Shown here: positions 15,801-23,722 of the stretch, in pieces
How the letters are laid out: each line of letters begins with the position of its first letter
Numbering within the stretch: the stretch's first letter is position 1
Origin: Verrucomicrobiota bacterium
GTDB lineage: Bacteria; Verrucomicrobiota; Verrucomicrobiia; Verrucomicrobiales; DEV007
Direction: 5' to 3'
NCBI GenBank assembly: GCA_018970725.1
Contig: JAGWVU010000007.1
Span: 62,001 to 126,000 of the forward strand
DNA: 64,000 nucleotides
Made by a program: the position numbers and the translations under genes
Notes under the pieces: generated by a model
Seen by the model: the letters and a program-made list of their open reading frames with translations, nothing else
Databases searched by the model: none
What the model was told of the DNA's origin: nothing

Positions 15801-17512
15801 ATCTGGATCGTGACCACCGGCATGCCGAGCCGCTTGCAATGGAGCAGCCGTTCCTGACAGCGCAATGAGGCCGCGAAGGAATCGGTCCGCAGCACCAGGC
15901 TGAGCGAGCCCGATTCACGGAAGGTGGCAGCGAGGTTTTGGGGTTGGATCGACTCGGCCGGAGGCACCAACGAAACGAAATCCCGCAGGACGGAAGCGTT
16001 GAAGCGGGCGTTGAGTTGCTCAAGCGGGATCTTATGGTGCGCATCATCGTTCTCCTCAAAATTCAGAATCACCTGGACAGGTTTGAGAGGGCCATTGGAA
16101 ACGGCCCCATCCCCGGCAAGGCGGCGGCACAGCGCCTTGGCCACGTCCCGGATCACCGCCCGGTTCTTCTCTCCCAGGGTGGCAGCCTTTGTGGCAGAGT
16201 CGGAAGGCACCAAACGATGCTGAACCAGATCGGGAACGGGCAAAGGCCGGCTTCCGTCGAGATAGACCGGGATGACGAGCAAGGAACCGGGACCGGTTGG
16301 ATTCGTGGCCAGATCGAGGAACCAGTGGCAGGATTCAAGGAAGCTGGCGTCGCCCATAGCCGGACCGTCAAGGAGCAGGACGACCACGAGCAGTTGGTGG
16401 TCGGTCCGCTGCGCGGAAAGCGCCGCCACCTTGGCTCGCACCGTCCCGACGTGATGCCCGGCGAAAACCGGGATGTTGACCCCGGTCTCCACGTCGGCCC
16501 TCAGATTGGAGCGATGACAGAGAAAGGAAAACAGGGCTTCCGCCGTCTGCGGGCAAAGCTTGCCGTTCTGGGACTCCGGGCTCCACAAGAGGTGGACGAC
16601 GACGGGCGGTTCCCCGCTCGTCTCGACAGGCTCCACCGGGGGGAGGATCGCCCGCTTTCGTGCGGGCGGGGTCGGTCCGGGGACCGGAATGATCGGGGAC
16701 GTCACCGCCATCGCCGGGACGGGTCCCCGGTCGGCAGGAGCCAAACCGGCTTTCGCGGCGAGCAGTTCGAGATACCCGGGAAGACGGTGATCTTGCAAAC
16801 CGTCGAAAAAGCGCGTGTTCTCCGCCCGGGTGGACTCACCCGCCGGGGCCCGGCGCAAGTCCTCCTGCAGATCCGCCCATTCGTCCTCCGTCAGCAAGGA
16901 CTCCCCTCCCCGTCGTGAATCGCCGAGCGGCACGAGTTCCGCGACGTGGGCATAACCGGGGGGCAACCGGGTCACCACGTCCTCCCCGTGAACGAAACGG
17001 AAACAACGCCCGCGGTAATGGTGGTTGAAGAAGTCCGCGAACCCCTGCTGCCCGGCGCAGGGCTGGCCGAAGGTGTAAATCCCGGCCACCAAAGAGGCGT
17101 ATTGGGAAAACTCGGCGGCCAGGATGGTGGCAAGCGCTCCGCCCAGACTGTGCCCGGTCAGCCAGACCCGCTTGGTTTGCAGGCCATGCGCGGAGAGAAG
17201 CCGCCAGGCCTCCGACCTCACCTCCTCGAAGCACTCGGCAAATCCACCATGCAGCGTGGCGTATCCCCGGTCCACCGGAAGAAAGTTCAGGTTGCGCAAC
17301 CAATTCTCCAGGTTGGCCGAACCCCGGAAGGCGAGGACCAGATCGGTCTCGTTGGACACCACCATCCCCCGGGTTTCGTTGACCTGAAAATAGTCGCACC
17401 GGGAAAAGCGGCCCTCCTCCAGCGCCTCCGCTCTTCCCACGGATTCATCCCGGTAAGCCCACTGGGAGACGAGGGCCAGAAGATGGGCCCGATTCCAATC
17501 CACGTTGTTCAT
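12812..17512 (-). CDS. Giant lipase/TIR-like/SLOG/macro-like/CHAT-protease fusion protein
   Basis: 1566 residues. Residues 10-255 form a class 3 lipase with GHSLGG (S122), EDVVTRLPPG (D178) and DHRLPGY (H242), the expected Ser-Asp-His triad. Residues about 300-470 and 478-600 look like two TIR-like domains; the second has SLVLRTDSFAASLRCQERLL and PVVTIQIL. Residues about 705-975 resemble SLOG Rossmann domains: VVALSLSHF, ATLAYGSVD, VRIILGGRRL, GRFPGQAEEA, LYVIGGFGG. Residues about 1035-1205 look macro-like (NGSITEVLDTEAYAVLVLGS, then ESVAMVPFGRGFG). Residues about 1280-1566 are a CHAT caspase-like protease with HYAGHG (H1429) and LNACET (C1475). There is no signal peptide. The lipase and CHAT calls are firm; TIR, SLOG and macro are motif-level inference. 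It sits 30 bases after the trypsin gene and is probably co-transcribed. Confidence 0.85.
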   Translation of the reverse strand: MNNVDWNRAHLLALVSQWAYRDESVGRAEALEEGRFSRCDYFQVNETRGMVVSNETDLVLAFRGSANLENWLRNLNFLPVDRGYATLHGGFAECFEEVRSEAWRLLSAHGLQTKRVWLTGHSLGGALATILAAEFSQYASLVAGIYTFGQPCAGQQGFADFFNHHYRGRCFRFVHGEDVVTRLPPGYAHVAELVPLGDSRRGGESLLTEDEWADLQEDLRRAPAGESTRAENTRFFDGLQDHRLPGYLELLAAKAGLAPADRGPVPAMAVTSPIIPVPGPTPPARKRAILPPVEPVETSGEPPVVVHLLWSPESQNGKLCPQTAEALFSFLCHRSNLRADVETGVNIPVFAGHHVGTVRAKVAALSAQRTDHQLLVVVLLLDGPAMGDASFLESCHWFLDLATNPTGPGSLLVIPVYLDGSRPLPVPDLVQHRLVPSDSATKAATLGEKNRAVIRDVAKALCRRLAGDGAVSNGPLKPVQVILNFEENDDAHHKIPLEQLNARFNASVLRDFVSLVPPAESIQPQNLAATFRESGSLSLVLRTDSFAASLRCQERLLHCKRLGMPVVTIQILRTQERLSPRYAGNSPTLVWNPSEDEKQLAEQADSILDEILLVWLRHLHFHLTAPLVFQRQHLPFHAFYLSRPPELVDFAQGTLASTGASLVLYPDPPLPLSEINLIRHSFPRVRFATPSTLSRELLRRVPTVPLRGKVVALSLSHFSPDIPASISEVSPDCAGTACDGGGVLQAHIYGTIKHLALCLIRAGATLAYGSVDQSFSRLLSDLTLAHWRYLNDSGDKDHDARKYLLRCYVARFVLEKRQEVLESIRAELRPIPAKKPDVVAEAPEAQALELSQTRLAMARDCDVRIILGGRRLPKESEDDKVGYKGRFPGQAEEAFLHLQAGKPLYVIGGFGGVAGDVARVLQGDREGLATEASLREGNPLFRELCQKYDRQALGEDAALLPHSLDDLWAGLAGFGQGMFWGDASAGTRWIDNGLSKDENLTLFRSTRHDEISALILRGLRRLADRETQQEDAPAQVSLFNGSITEVLDTEAYAVLVLGSARLRGADGALDERLGGALGRHLNSGQRENFLAIQDDRLAGSYIIPKTIGDLSDLESVEESQEKDWWLQRIDRAVREVVEACQDQGIESVAMVPFGRGFGLSAADSIHAIVCGFVHARKDGPVPALTICEHDPDHYTEVVEAVRCLAGDEGPSTLVFTQLPPKIPAAIRAPVYLSIRERHNSWLQFSRAPGTGGAVAEERIPVDWSGLEELFGRVPPSFKRQHELGKLLAERVFSKAVITSILQNRGRSWDVLHDLAASVIPFELLAFPLPSGALFRPALTEGIRHGLFTGEVPILPPYRREGAKVQLLIVANPTGDLPGTEKEADEIAKELQQDPLIEVVSLIGPQQATKAAVLQALADGRFDLVHYAGHGKFDTADPRQGGLMFPGGEMLTENDLEPFRSRSFEGLPMLVFLNACETAKVDDIRNAVRGSTSLAHRILGSGIRGFVSNRWEVGDDSAAAFAISLYRSLAKGLTLGAAMLKARQELFDAGRADWANYLLYGSPDIHL

Positions 17513-17542
17513 AAGTATTCGCCGGAACCGGGGTCGGTCCTG

Positions 17543-18343
17543 TCAGGCCAAAGCGCTTTCCTCCGGGCCCTGTTTGACCCATCGGGCGACTTGTTCCCCG
17601 GTCTCCCCGCTCAACAAGGGCCCCAGATTGGTCCGGTTGTCCTCGGAGGTATGGGCATGGATCGCCACGACCTGCAACCGGGCCCGTCCCGCGGAAGTGG
17701 GATGGATCAGGAACACCGGGCCCCCGCTCTGGCCCTCCGTCGTGTCTGTCCGGTAGTGAAGAAGTCCATCCCGGATCTCCACGATCTCATCCTCATGGAA
17801 ATATTGAAATCCCGGTTCAAGATCCTCCACGACCGGATACCCGCTGACGCAAACCTTTTGCCCGACCAAACATGCCGGGTCCCCGGAACAACCGAATTCA
17901 AACGGGGTGGTGACGTGCGGGAAAGGCTTGGGCAAACCGATGACGCCGAAATCGCGCGCCGGGGTTCTGAGGCTCCCGGGGCCCCGTTCCCAACCGGAGA
18001 AGAGACGGTAGCCGGTCTGGTGACCGAAAGGAAACTTGTGGCCGTGGCGACCCGGACTGACCCGGATCTCTGCCAGAGGTGTGCCAACCTTCTCATGACC
18101 GCTGGGATACTCCAGACAATGCGCCGCCGTCACCACCTTGTCCGGAGCCACCAACCAGCCGGTGGCAAACGGCACCCACTTGGAAAGAAACGGCCAACGT
18201 CCCGGTTCCCGATACTCCAAACAGCAAATCAAGGACCATGGAGCCTTCTTCGGGTCCTCAACGAGTTTGCGGCCCTCCTCACCAAGCACCGCACGAGTCG
18301 CTACCGCCGGGGAAAGCAGTCGCTCATCCAAATCGACTTCCAT
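17543..18343 (-). CDS. Trypsin-like serine protease, no export signal
   Basis: 266 residues from the ATG at 18343. The chymotrypsin-fold triad is present: VVTAAHC (H75), RDFGVIGL (D131) and GQSGGPVF (S206). The surrounding strand pattern is typical (FATGWLVAPDKV before the histidine; VCVSGYP and QVVAIHAH around the serine). There is no signal peptide or transmembrane segment, so it should act in the cytoplasm, unlike DegP/HtrA, and no PDZ domain is present. It lies between a lipoprotein gene and the lipase-CHAT gene on the same strand. Signal-less trypsin-like proteases are known as effector modules in bacterial conflict systems, which fits this setting. Confidence 0.87.
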   Translation of the reverse strand: MEVDLDERLLSPAVATRAVLGEEGRKLVEDPKKAPWSLICCLEYREPGRWPFLSKWVPFATGWLVAPDKVVTAAHCLEYPSGHEKVGTPLAEIRVSPGRHGHKFPFGHQTGYRLFSGWERGPGSLRTPARDFGVIGLPKPFPHVTTPFEFGCSGDPACLVGQKVCVSGYPVVEDLEPGFQYFHEDEIVEIRDGLLHYRTDTTEGQSGGPVFLIHPTSAGRARLQVVAIHAHTSEDNRTNLGPLLSGETGEQVARWVKQGPEESALA

Positions 18344-18408
18344 GGTTCACCTTGGTTTGATCAGCCCGGGAACCGCCCCGGCAAAATGAAGCGGCGAGGC
18401 CTCCGCGT

Positions 18409-18984
18409 TCAGGAACGCACCTCGCTCCAACTCCGCATTTTCAATTTCGCGAGCTGGGCTTTGAAATCCGCCGCGCTGTCTTCCCGCTTTTGCCGCCAAG
18501 GTTTCGCCACCCCTCCAAATGCCCCGATCAAGACACCCACCGCAGCCGATTCATTGGTGCCCCGGGTCATGCCGATCGCTTCCTTGAACGCCGCATACGC
18601 CTCCACGACGCCGGCGGCGGATTCCTCGGACAGATCCACATACCCCGTCAGCTTTTTCCCCAAGGCATCCGCCTCCCCGCCCTTTTCCTCGATCCAAGTG
18701 TTGACCGCGGCCGCGAGCAATTTGTAACTCCGCGCGGCCGTTTCCGGCGCATCCCCTGCCAAGGCTTCGGCATCGTTTTTGATGACGCGAACCCTTGAAA
18801 GTCCCCGTCTCTGCTCGGCCGCCGGGGGGACGACGCTCCGCGCCTCACCAACCTTTTTTGCCACACCGGCTGATTGCTTCGCGACGGAGAGCGCTTGCGT
18901 CATGTCGGGAGGGGTATTGCAACCGCTGGCCGCCAAGCACATCGGAACCACACAGCAAACCAATTTTGGGAACGTCGGTTTCAT
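18409..18984 (-). CDS. Lipoprotein, unknown function
   Basis: 191 residues. A signal sequence ending in a lipobox (CLAASGC, about residues 16-22) marks a lipoprotein. The rest is alanine/lysine/glutamate-rich and helical, with no recognised domain. It is the first gene of the minus-strand block (lipoprotein, trypsin, lipase-CHAT, amidase); the gap to the next gene is 65 bases. A purine-rich AAAAGGCGAAG precedes the ATG at 18984. It could be a surface-exposed or periplasmic component of the same system, but nothing in its sequence says which. Confidence 0.68.
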   Translation of the reverse strand: MKPTFPKLVCCVVPMCLAASGCNTPPDMTQALSVAKQSAGVAKKVGEARSVVPPAAEQRRGLSRVRVIKNDAEALAGDAPETAARSYKLLAAAVNTWIEEKGGEADALGKKLTGYVDLSEESAAGVVEAYAAFKEAIGMTRGTNESAAVGVLIGAFGGVAKPWRQKREDSAADFKAQLAKLKMRSWSEVRS

Positions 18985-19179
18985 CTTCGCCTTTTCTGGA
19001 CTTTGATTACAAAAATTTCAAGGATGCTAACAACCCGCATCGGGAACACAAGCAAATTTTTTTCAAGATTAATCCCATTTTTCCTCTCCGATCCGCCTTT
19101 CCTTGCAAATTTCCACTTGGCATTCCGACAGGCCGTGGTCTAGCTGTACCCGCGAACTACCGGCGTATCCAAGAGCATC
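18985..19179. promoter_or_regulatory. Divergent intergenic region between the two arms of the accessory locus
   Basis: 195 bases separating the lipoprotein gene (leftwards) from the lysozyme-like gene (rightwards). The left part is AT-rich (around 19004-19080, with AAATTTTTTTCAAGATTAATCCC). Both arms must be transcribed from here unless internal promoters exist. I cannot assign a -35/-10 pair or an operator with confidence. Confidence 0.45.
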
Positions 19180-21390
19180 ATGATCACCCCGTTGCGCCCC
19201 GAGTGCCTCCTCTCCCCTGAAGCTGAAGCGGCGATCGATCTGGCTCGCTCCCTTCGTGAGGCGCTGTCCGGGGACGACAGCCTTTCCGAGACCCTCAAGC
19301 GGTTGGAGGGTGACGGAACGCGATCTCCAATGCGCGCCTTGGATCCGGCGGCGAGAGACCTCATCATCGGCTTTGAAACAGGGGGCAGGGCTTACTACCA
19401 GAAGAAGCTGACGCGCCCCAACTGGCCCGGTTTTTTTTCCGGTGTGACCATTGGCTTCGGCTATGATTTGCGATCGGATGACGCCGCCCGGTTGGCGCAA
19501 GCGTGGGGCACCATCCTCACCCCGGAACCACTCGGGCGGCTTTCCGCCGGTTGCGGGTTGCGGGGCGAAAAAGATACCGAACGGATCAAGGAAATCCTGG
19601 GGACGGTGCAGGATATTGTCATTCCTTGGGAAGCGGCAGAGCGGGTCTTTCTCGATCAAACCCTACCGCGTTACCGGAAACTTCTCCTGGACCATTTGCC
19701 GGAGATCGCGACGGCGCCGCCGAAGTGTGAGGGAGCCCTTCTGAGCCTCGTCTTCAACCGCGGCGCGGTTTTCCGCGAGGAAGGAGATCGTTTTGCGGAG
19801 ATGCGGGAGATCCGGGGTTTGGCGGAGACCGGGCAGTGGGAAGGGATCCCCGCCCGGATCCGGTCGATGAAACGGTTATGGCCCCAAAGTCCGGCACCTT
19901 ACGGGTTGCAGGGAAGGCGCGAAGCCGAGGCGCTCCTCTTTGAGGAAGGCCTGCGCGAGAGAACCTCTGTGGTGACCGCCCTTCCCTTGGAACCTCCTCC
20001 CCGTCCGGACCCCTTGGCCGTTGCTCCCTCCCCGGGCCCAACCGGGAGCGATATCTCCGAAAGATCGCTGCCCGCTCCCACCGACCTTTCCGCGCCCGTG
20101 AGCAACGTCCCGACCGCCCCTGCCGCGCCGCCGGTCCCTCCAGCCTTTCCGCCCGTGCCCGCCCCTGCCAAATGGCCTGAAGACGCGGCACCGGTGGCGT
20201 TCCGTGCCTTGCCGGAGGCCGGGAGCCTCACCCGGAACATGCCCGAGGGGGCTGAGGAATCCACTGAACCGGGCGAAGGCGACCTGGCCCTGGATCGTTT
20301 CATGGACGGCGCCCGCGGAGTAATGGACTTCACCCAGGCGCGCGCGTCTTCTTACTGGCCGTCACGGGATGAGACCTCCACCGAATACGCCCACCTCGCC
20401 ACGCTCGGAGCCCCGGATTCCTTTGAACTGACCCCGGAAGCCATCGAAGTCCTCATCGCCGCCAACCGGTTCGACCCGGAGAGGGAACAGTCCATCTTCG
20501 CCCTAGGCATCCGCGGCAGCTTCCTGACTTCGGACGGTCACGAGGCGGAACGACGGGACCGGATCTCCCTCACCGAGACGCGTCCGGACCATGTCCACTT
20601 CAAGTGCACGGTTGGCTTTTACCATCGGGCAGAAGGCAAGATCACCCTCTACGCCGGTTCCACTGTCCCCTGCCCTTACTACATGCGGAACTACCATCTC
20701 CGCATGACAGGCAAGGCCCATCAAACCAAGGAAGGCTGCAACCTGATGCCTTGCGGTTGTTACCTCTCCCGGGTCGGCACCCATTCCAAGGGAACCATCG
20801 ATCCCGCGGTGCGCACCACGGATCCCGTCAATCCCCTCGCAGACGCGTGGGTAACGGTCTTGCGAAGCAGCAGCGATGTCGGCTTCGGCACCCACGACCA
20901 CTGGGACCGCACCCAGCCTTATGACAACATTCACTGCTCCTACTATCTGAACGAAAGTCCCAAGCACGAAGCCTTCTTCTCCTCCGCCGGTTGCACCACG
21001 GTCCGGGGGCGCAAAGACAGCAGCACGGACCAATTCGGCAAGTTCCAGAAAACGCTCCTCCAGATCGGCAAAGGACGGCGCATTGATTACCTTCTGCTCA
21101 CCGGCAAGGAATATGCCCTCGCTGCCGAATCCTTGCGCCCGGGAGGTTCGGGGACACCGGCCTCGTCGCTCACCCGGCTCCGGACTGGATCGATGGGTGA
21201 GGAGGTGCGGCGTCTGCAGCAAAAACTGGGCTTCGTGGGTAGCGGGTATTTCGGTGCGTCCACAAAAAAGGCTTTGGCCGAGTATCAGCGAAGTCACGGG
21301 GTCACCTCCGACGGGATTTATTCTCCGGATCTGGACGTGAAGTTCCAGTGGAACGTCTTCCACCTCCAGACCGCCGGAACCTTGGCTTGA
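19180..21390 (+). CDS. Lysozyme-like (GH24 type) / NIH-SSxGC module / peptidoglycan-binding fusion
   Basis: 736 residues. The N-terminal domain (about 50-260) resembles phage-type lysozymes and pesticin: LIIGFETGG (catalytic candidate E66), then SGVTIGFGYDL and a later ALLSLVFNRG helix. A proline-rich linker covers about 265-385. The middle domain (about 440-650) begins FALGIRGSF and carries NIH (H585) and SSAGCTT (C605). A similar His...SxGC arrangement ends the caspase protein, and it recalls L,D-transpeptidase active sites. The C-terminal 664-725 is a peptidoglycan-binding domain (LRTGSMGEEVRRLQQKLG). No signal peptide is seen. It is followed 44 bases later by the caspase gene. Confidence 0.72.
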   Translation: MITPLRPECLLSPEAEAAIDLARSLREALSGDDSLSETLKRLEGDGTRSPMRALDPAARDLIIGFETGGRAYYQKKLTRPNWPGFFSGVTIGFGYDLRSDDAARLAQAWGTILTPEPLGRLSAGCGLRGEKDTERIKEILGTVQDIVIPWEAAERVFLDQTLPRYRKLLLDHLPEIATAPPKCEGALLSLVFNRGAVFREEGDRFAEMREIRGLAETGQWEGIPARIRSMKRLWPQSPAPYGLQGRREAEALLFEEGLRERTSVVTALPLEPPPRPDPLAVAPSPGPTGSDISERSLPAPTDLSAPVSNVPTAPAAPPVPPAFPPVPAPAKWPEDAAPVAFRALPEAGSLTRNMPEGAEESTEPGEGDLALDRFMDGARGVMDFTQARASSYWPSRDETSTEYAHLATLGAPDSFELTPEAIEVLIAANRFDPEREQSIFALGIRGSFLTSDGHEAERRDRISLTETRPDHVHFKCTVGFYHRAEGKITLYAGSTVPCPYYMRNYHLRMTGKAHQTKEGCNLMPCGCYLSRVGTHSKGTIDPAVRTTDPVNPLADAWVTVLRSSSDVGFGTHDHWDRTQPYDNIHCSYYLNESPKHEAFFSSAGCTTVRGRKDSSTDQFGKFQKTLLQIGKGRRIDYLLLTGKEYALAAESLRPGGSGTPASSLTRLRTGSMGEEVRRLQQKLGFVGSGYFGASTKKALAEYQRSHGVTSDGIYSPDLDVKFQWNVFHLQTAGTLA

Positions 21391-21434
21391 GGTCCCTCGA
21401 GGACGGGCATTTGGCAATTCAATCATTCACCACC

Positions 21435-23687
21435 ATGTTCGGAAACAAACGCAAGGATACTGGGACGGCCCGGGCTCTGCTGGTCACCCTGACCCACATC
21501 GATCCGGCGAAGCACAACCAGTGGGATGGACGCAATGGTTGTTCAGGGTGCGGGCTGGACGCGGAGCACATCGCGGATTTGCTCCGTCCGGCGGGTTACG
21601 AAATCACCTGGATCAAAGACGCCGAGGCCACCAAGGCCGCCGTGCTCAAAGCGCTGCGCGCCGCTGCCGCAGCCACGCAGCCCGGGGACAACTTCTTTTT
21701 CTTTTACGCCGGTCACGGCGGGCAAATGCCGGATCGGAATGGCGACGAGGAAACGGAAAGCCCCGGCGGGGTCGGACGGGACGAAACCCTGGTGCTCTTC
21801 GATGCGGAACTGATCGATGATGCCTTGGATGAAGTCTGGCTCTCCTTCAGGTCGGGGACGGTGATCCACATGATCAGTGACAGCTGCAATTCCGGCACGA
21901 ACTATCGCGGCCGGGCGACCCAGGGCCCGAGCCCGATCCGGCCCATGGCGCGAGCGGCGGCAAAAAAGATGAAAGCCCGCCTCCTGCACATGGGAGGCTG
22001 CCGGGACGGATTGACCAGCGCCGGAAGCGATCAGGGGGGCGCGTTCACCCGGGCGCTTCACGCCTGCTGGCACGGTGGCCGCGGTGCCTCCACCTGGAAA
22101 GACCTGCACGAAGACGTCTGCGCGCACATCAGCGGACAAGTCCCGCAAATCAGCACCTATGGCCCGGGGGCGGGCGATTTGCTGCAGGAACGTCCGTTCC
22201 AGGGAGTGGCCGCGCAAGGCCCGGAAATCCTCACCGCCACCCGTGGCTCCGCTCTGGAAGATGCCTTCCGCTCCGGTGAACTGACGCCGACCGGTCTCCT
22301 GAGCAACGAGGAAACCCGCGGGGTCGAGGAACTGCCGATCGACGAAGCGCAGGCGCGGCAAGCGACGCGCTGGCTCATGCATCATTTCGGCGACCTGATC
22401 CACGCAGCCGGAGAAGGCACGCCGTTCACTCCGGAGATTCTCACCGCGATCGTGTGTCAGGAGACGGCTTACTTCTGGCTTCCCTTGGTCAAGAAGTTGG
22501 AAAAAGATCCCGATCGTTTCGATTGTCCCGAGGAATTGCCCGAACTGATCCTGGCGCGCTGCGTTCTGGATGCCTCCGGCGATTGTCCTGGGACCAGCCG
22601 CAGCGCGTTTCCTGTCAACACGGCTGCATTCCGGGCCAAGTATGGTGAAGCCTTCACCAACCTCTTGATCGCGGAAGCCAATGCCACCCGCGCCTTGCGA
22701 GACTACGCCCCGAAGCGATGGGTTTACAAAGGGTATGGGATTTTCCAATACGACCTTCAGTTCGTGGAGAAGGACCCGGACTTTTTCCGGGAGCGCCGGT
22801 GGCAGGATTTTTCCGCTTGTGCGAGGCATTGCGTCGAAGAACTCAAGGTCACCTACGCCCGGGAGAACCAGGACCTTTGGGAAGCCGTCCGGGCCTACAA
22901 CGGGGCCGGTCCCGCCGCCCGGAAATACCGGGACAATGTGAAGCAGTTCGCCGTTTGGACCGAGGACGAAATCAGCAAACTCGAGTCTTCCGCCGGAACC
23001 CGGAACACGCCCCGGGCCCCGAGGGTTCTGATGCCCTCATCCAAGCCCAAACGGACCCAGGCCGAGTTGGCCGCCCAACTCAGCGCGCTCGGAATCGATC
23101 GCACCAAACATCCCCTCGTCATCGTTGGCATCCGGGGCTACTACCGCGACACGATGGGCAACCCCGGGGTGAACGATCGGGGGATCTATGACGATGCGAT
23201 CTTCATCGACAGTCCGGATGCGTTCGCCGCCTTCAACGGGAACACGGATCCGAGCAGTTACCGCCCCGGCAAAGGCTTTGAGCCAAGCGCCCGGGGCCGC
23301 GCCACCCTCAAACCGGGGGTTTGGTATGCCTACCGTTTCGCGGATCACGGCAGCAAGGTTCATGGCTCTTACCCGGCAATTTGCCAACGACTCGGCGAGG
23401 TCACGGTGATCCGGGACGGAAATCCGCCTTACGAACACACCGGTGCGGACTTCGGGATCAACATCCACAAGGGCGGTTATCAAGGGACGTCCAGTGAGGG
23501 CTGCCAAACCATTCACCCGGACCAATGGCCCGGATTTTATGCTTTGGCCAAAGACTTGGCCCAGCGGTATCACGGAGCCCAATGGAATGCCGTGGTCATC
23601 CCGTATGCCCTGATTGACGAAAGTGTCAGCCCGGTCCCGGTGCCGATGACAGGAGAGCCGACGGAAAGCGTGGACTCGATCGCATGA
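21435..23687 (+). CDS. Caspase-like protease / lytic-transglycosylase-like / NIH-SSxGC fusion
   Basis: 750 residues from the ATG at 21435; an in-frame extension to 21348 overlaps the preceding gene. Residues 15-280 form a peptidase C14 (orthocaspase-type) domain with FFFFYAGHGGQ (H94) and MISDSCNSG (C151), the catalytic dyad. Residues about 310-530 resemble a lysozyme/lytic-transglycosylase fold: TPEILTAIVCQETAYFW (E343), then YGIFQYD and a VRAYNGAG motif. Residues about 570-740 start LVIVGIRGYY and contain NIH (H678) and SSEGCQTI (C690), resembling L,D-transpeptidase active sites and the module in the neighbouring gene. No signal peptide is visible. A caspase fused to wall-active domains is unusual. 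Confidence 0.8.
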   Translation: MFGNKRKDTGTARALLVTLTHIDPAKHNQWDGRNGCSGCGLDAEHIADLLRPAGYEITWIKDAEATKAAVLKALRAAAAATQPGDNFFFFYAGHGGQMPDRNGDEETESPGGVGRDETLVLFDAELIDDALDEVWLSFRSGTVIHMISDSCNSGTNYRGRATQGPSPIRPMARAAAKKMKARLLHMGGCRDGLTSAGSDQGGAFTRALHACWHGGRGASTWKDLHEDVCAHISGQVPQISTYGPGAGDLLQERPFQGVAAQGPEILTATRGSALEDAFRSGELTPTGLLSNEETRGVEELPIDEAQARQATRWLMHHFGDLIHAAGEGTPFTPEILTAIVCQETAYFWLPLVKKLEKDPDRFDCPEELPELILARCVLDASGDCPGTSRSAFPVNTAAFRAKYGEAFTNLLIAEANATRALRDYAPKRWVYKGYGIFQYDLQFVEKDPDFFRERRWQDFSACARHCVEELKVTYARENQDLWEAVRAYNGAGPAARKYRDNVKQFAVWTEDEISKLESSAGTRNTPRAPRVLMPSSKPKRTQAELAAQLSALGIDRTKHPLVIVGIRGYYRDTMGNPGVNDRGIYDDAIFIDSPDAFAAFNGNTDPSSYRPGKGFEPSARGRATLKPGVWYAYRFADHGSKVHGSYPAICQRLGEVTVIRDGNPPYEHTGADFGINIHKGGYQGTSSEGCQTIHPDQWPGFYALAKDLAQRYHGAQWNAVVIPYALIDESVSPVPVPMTGEPTESVDSIA

Positions 23688-23701
23688 CAGGCCTTCGGGA
23701 G

Positions 23702-23722
23702 CTTGGTAAACGTTTAACCAAG
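23702..23722. terminator. Short inverted repeat between convergent genes
   Basis: CTTGGTAAACGTTTAACCAA plus G forms a 6-bp CTTGGT/ACCAAG stem with an AAACGTTT centre. It sits between the 3' ends of the caspase gene and the small membrane protein gene, just overlapping the stop of the latter. It could act as a bidirectional terminator, but there is no following T-tract. Confidence 0.25.

Noticed and set aside
15938-16918. 326-residue plus-strand ORF inside the lipase-CHAT region
   Set aside because: Antisense shadow of the 1566-residue gene, whose catalytic motifs are intact on the other strand.
19110-19140. Sigma-54-like promoter (TTGGCATTCCGACAGGC)
   Set aside because: The -24 TGGCA is present but the -12 element does not match at the required spacing.
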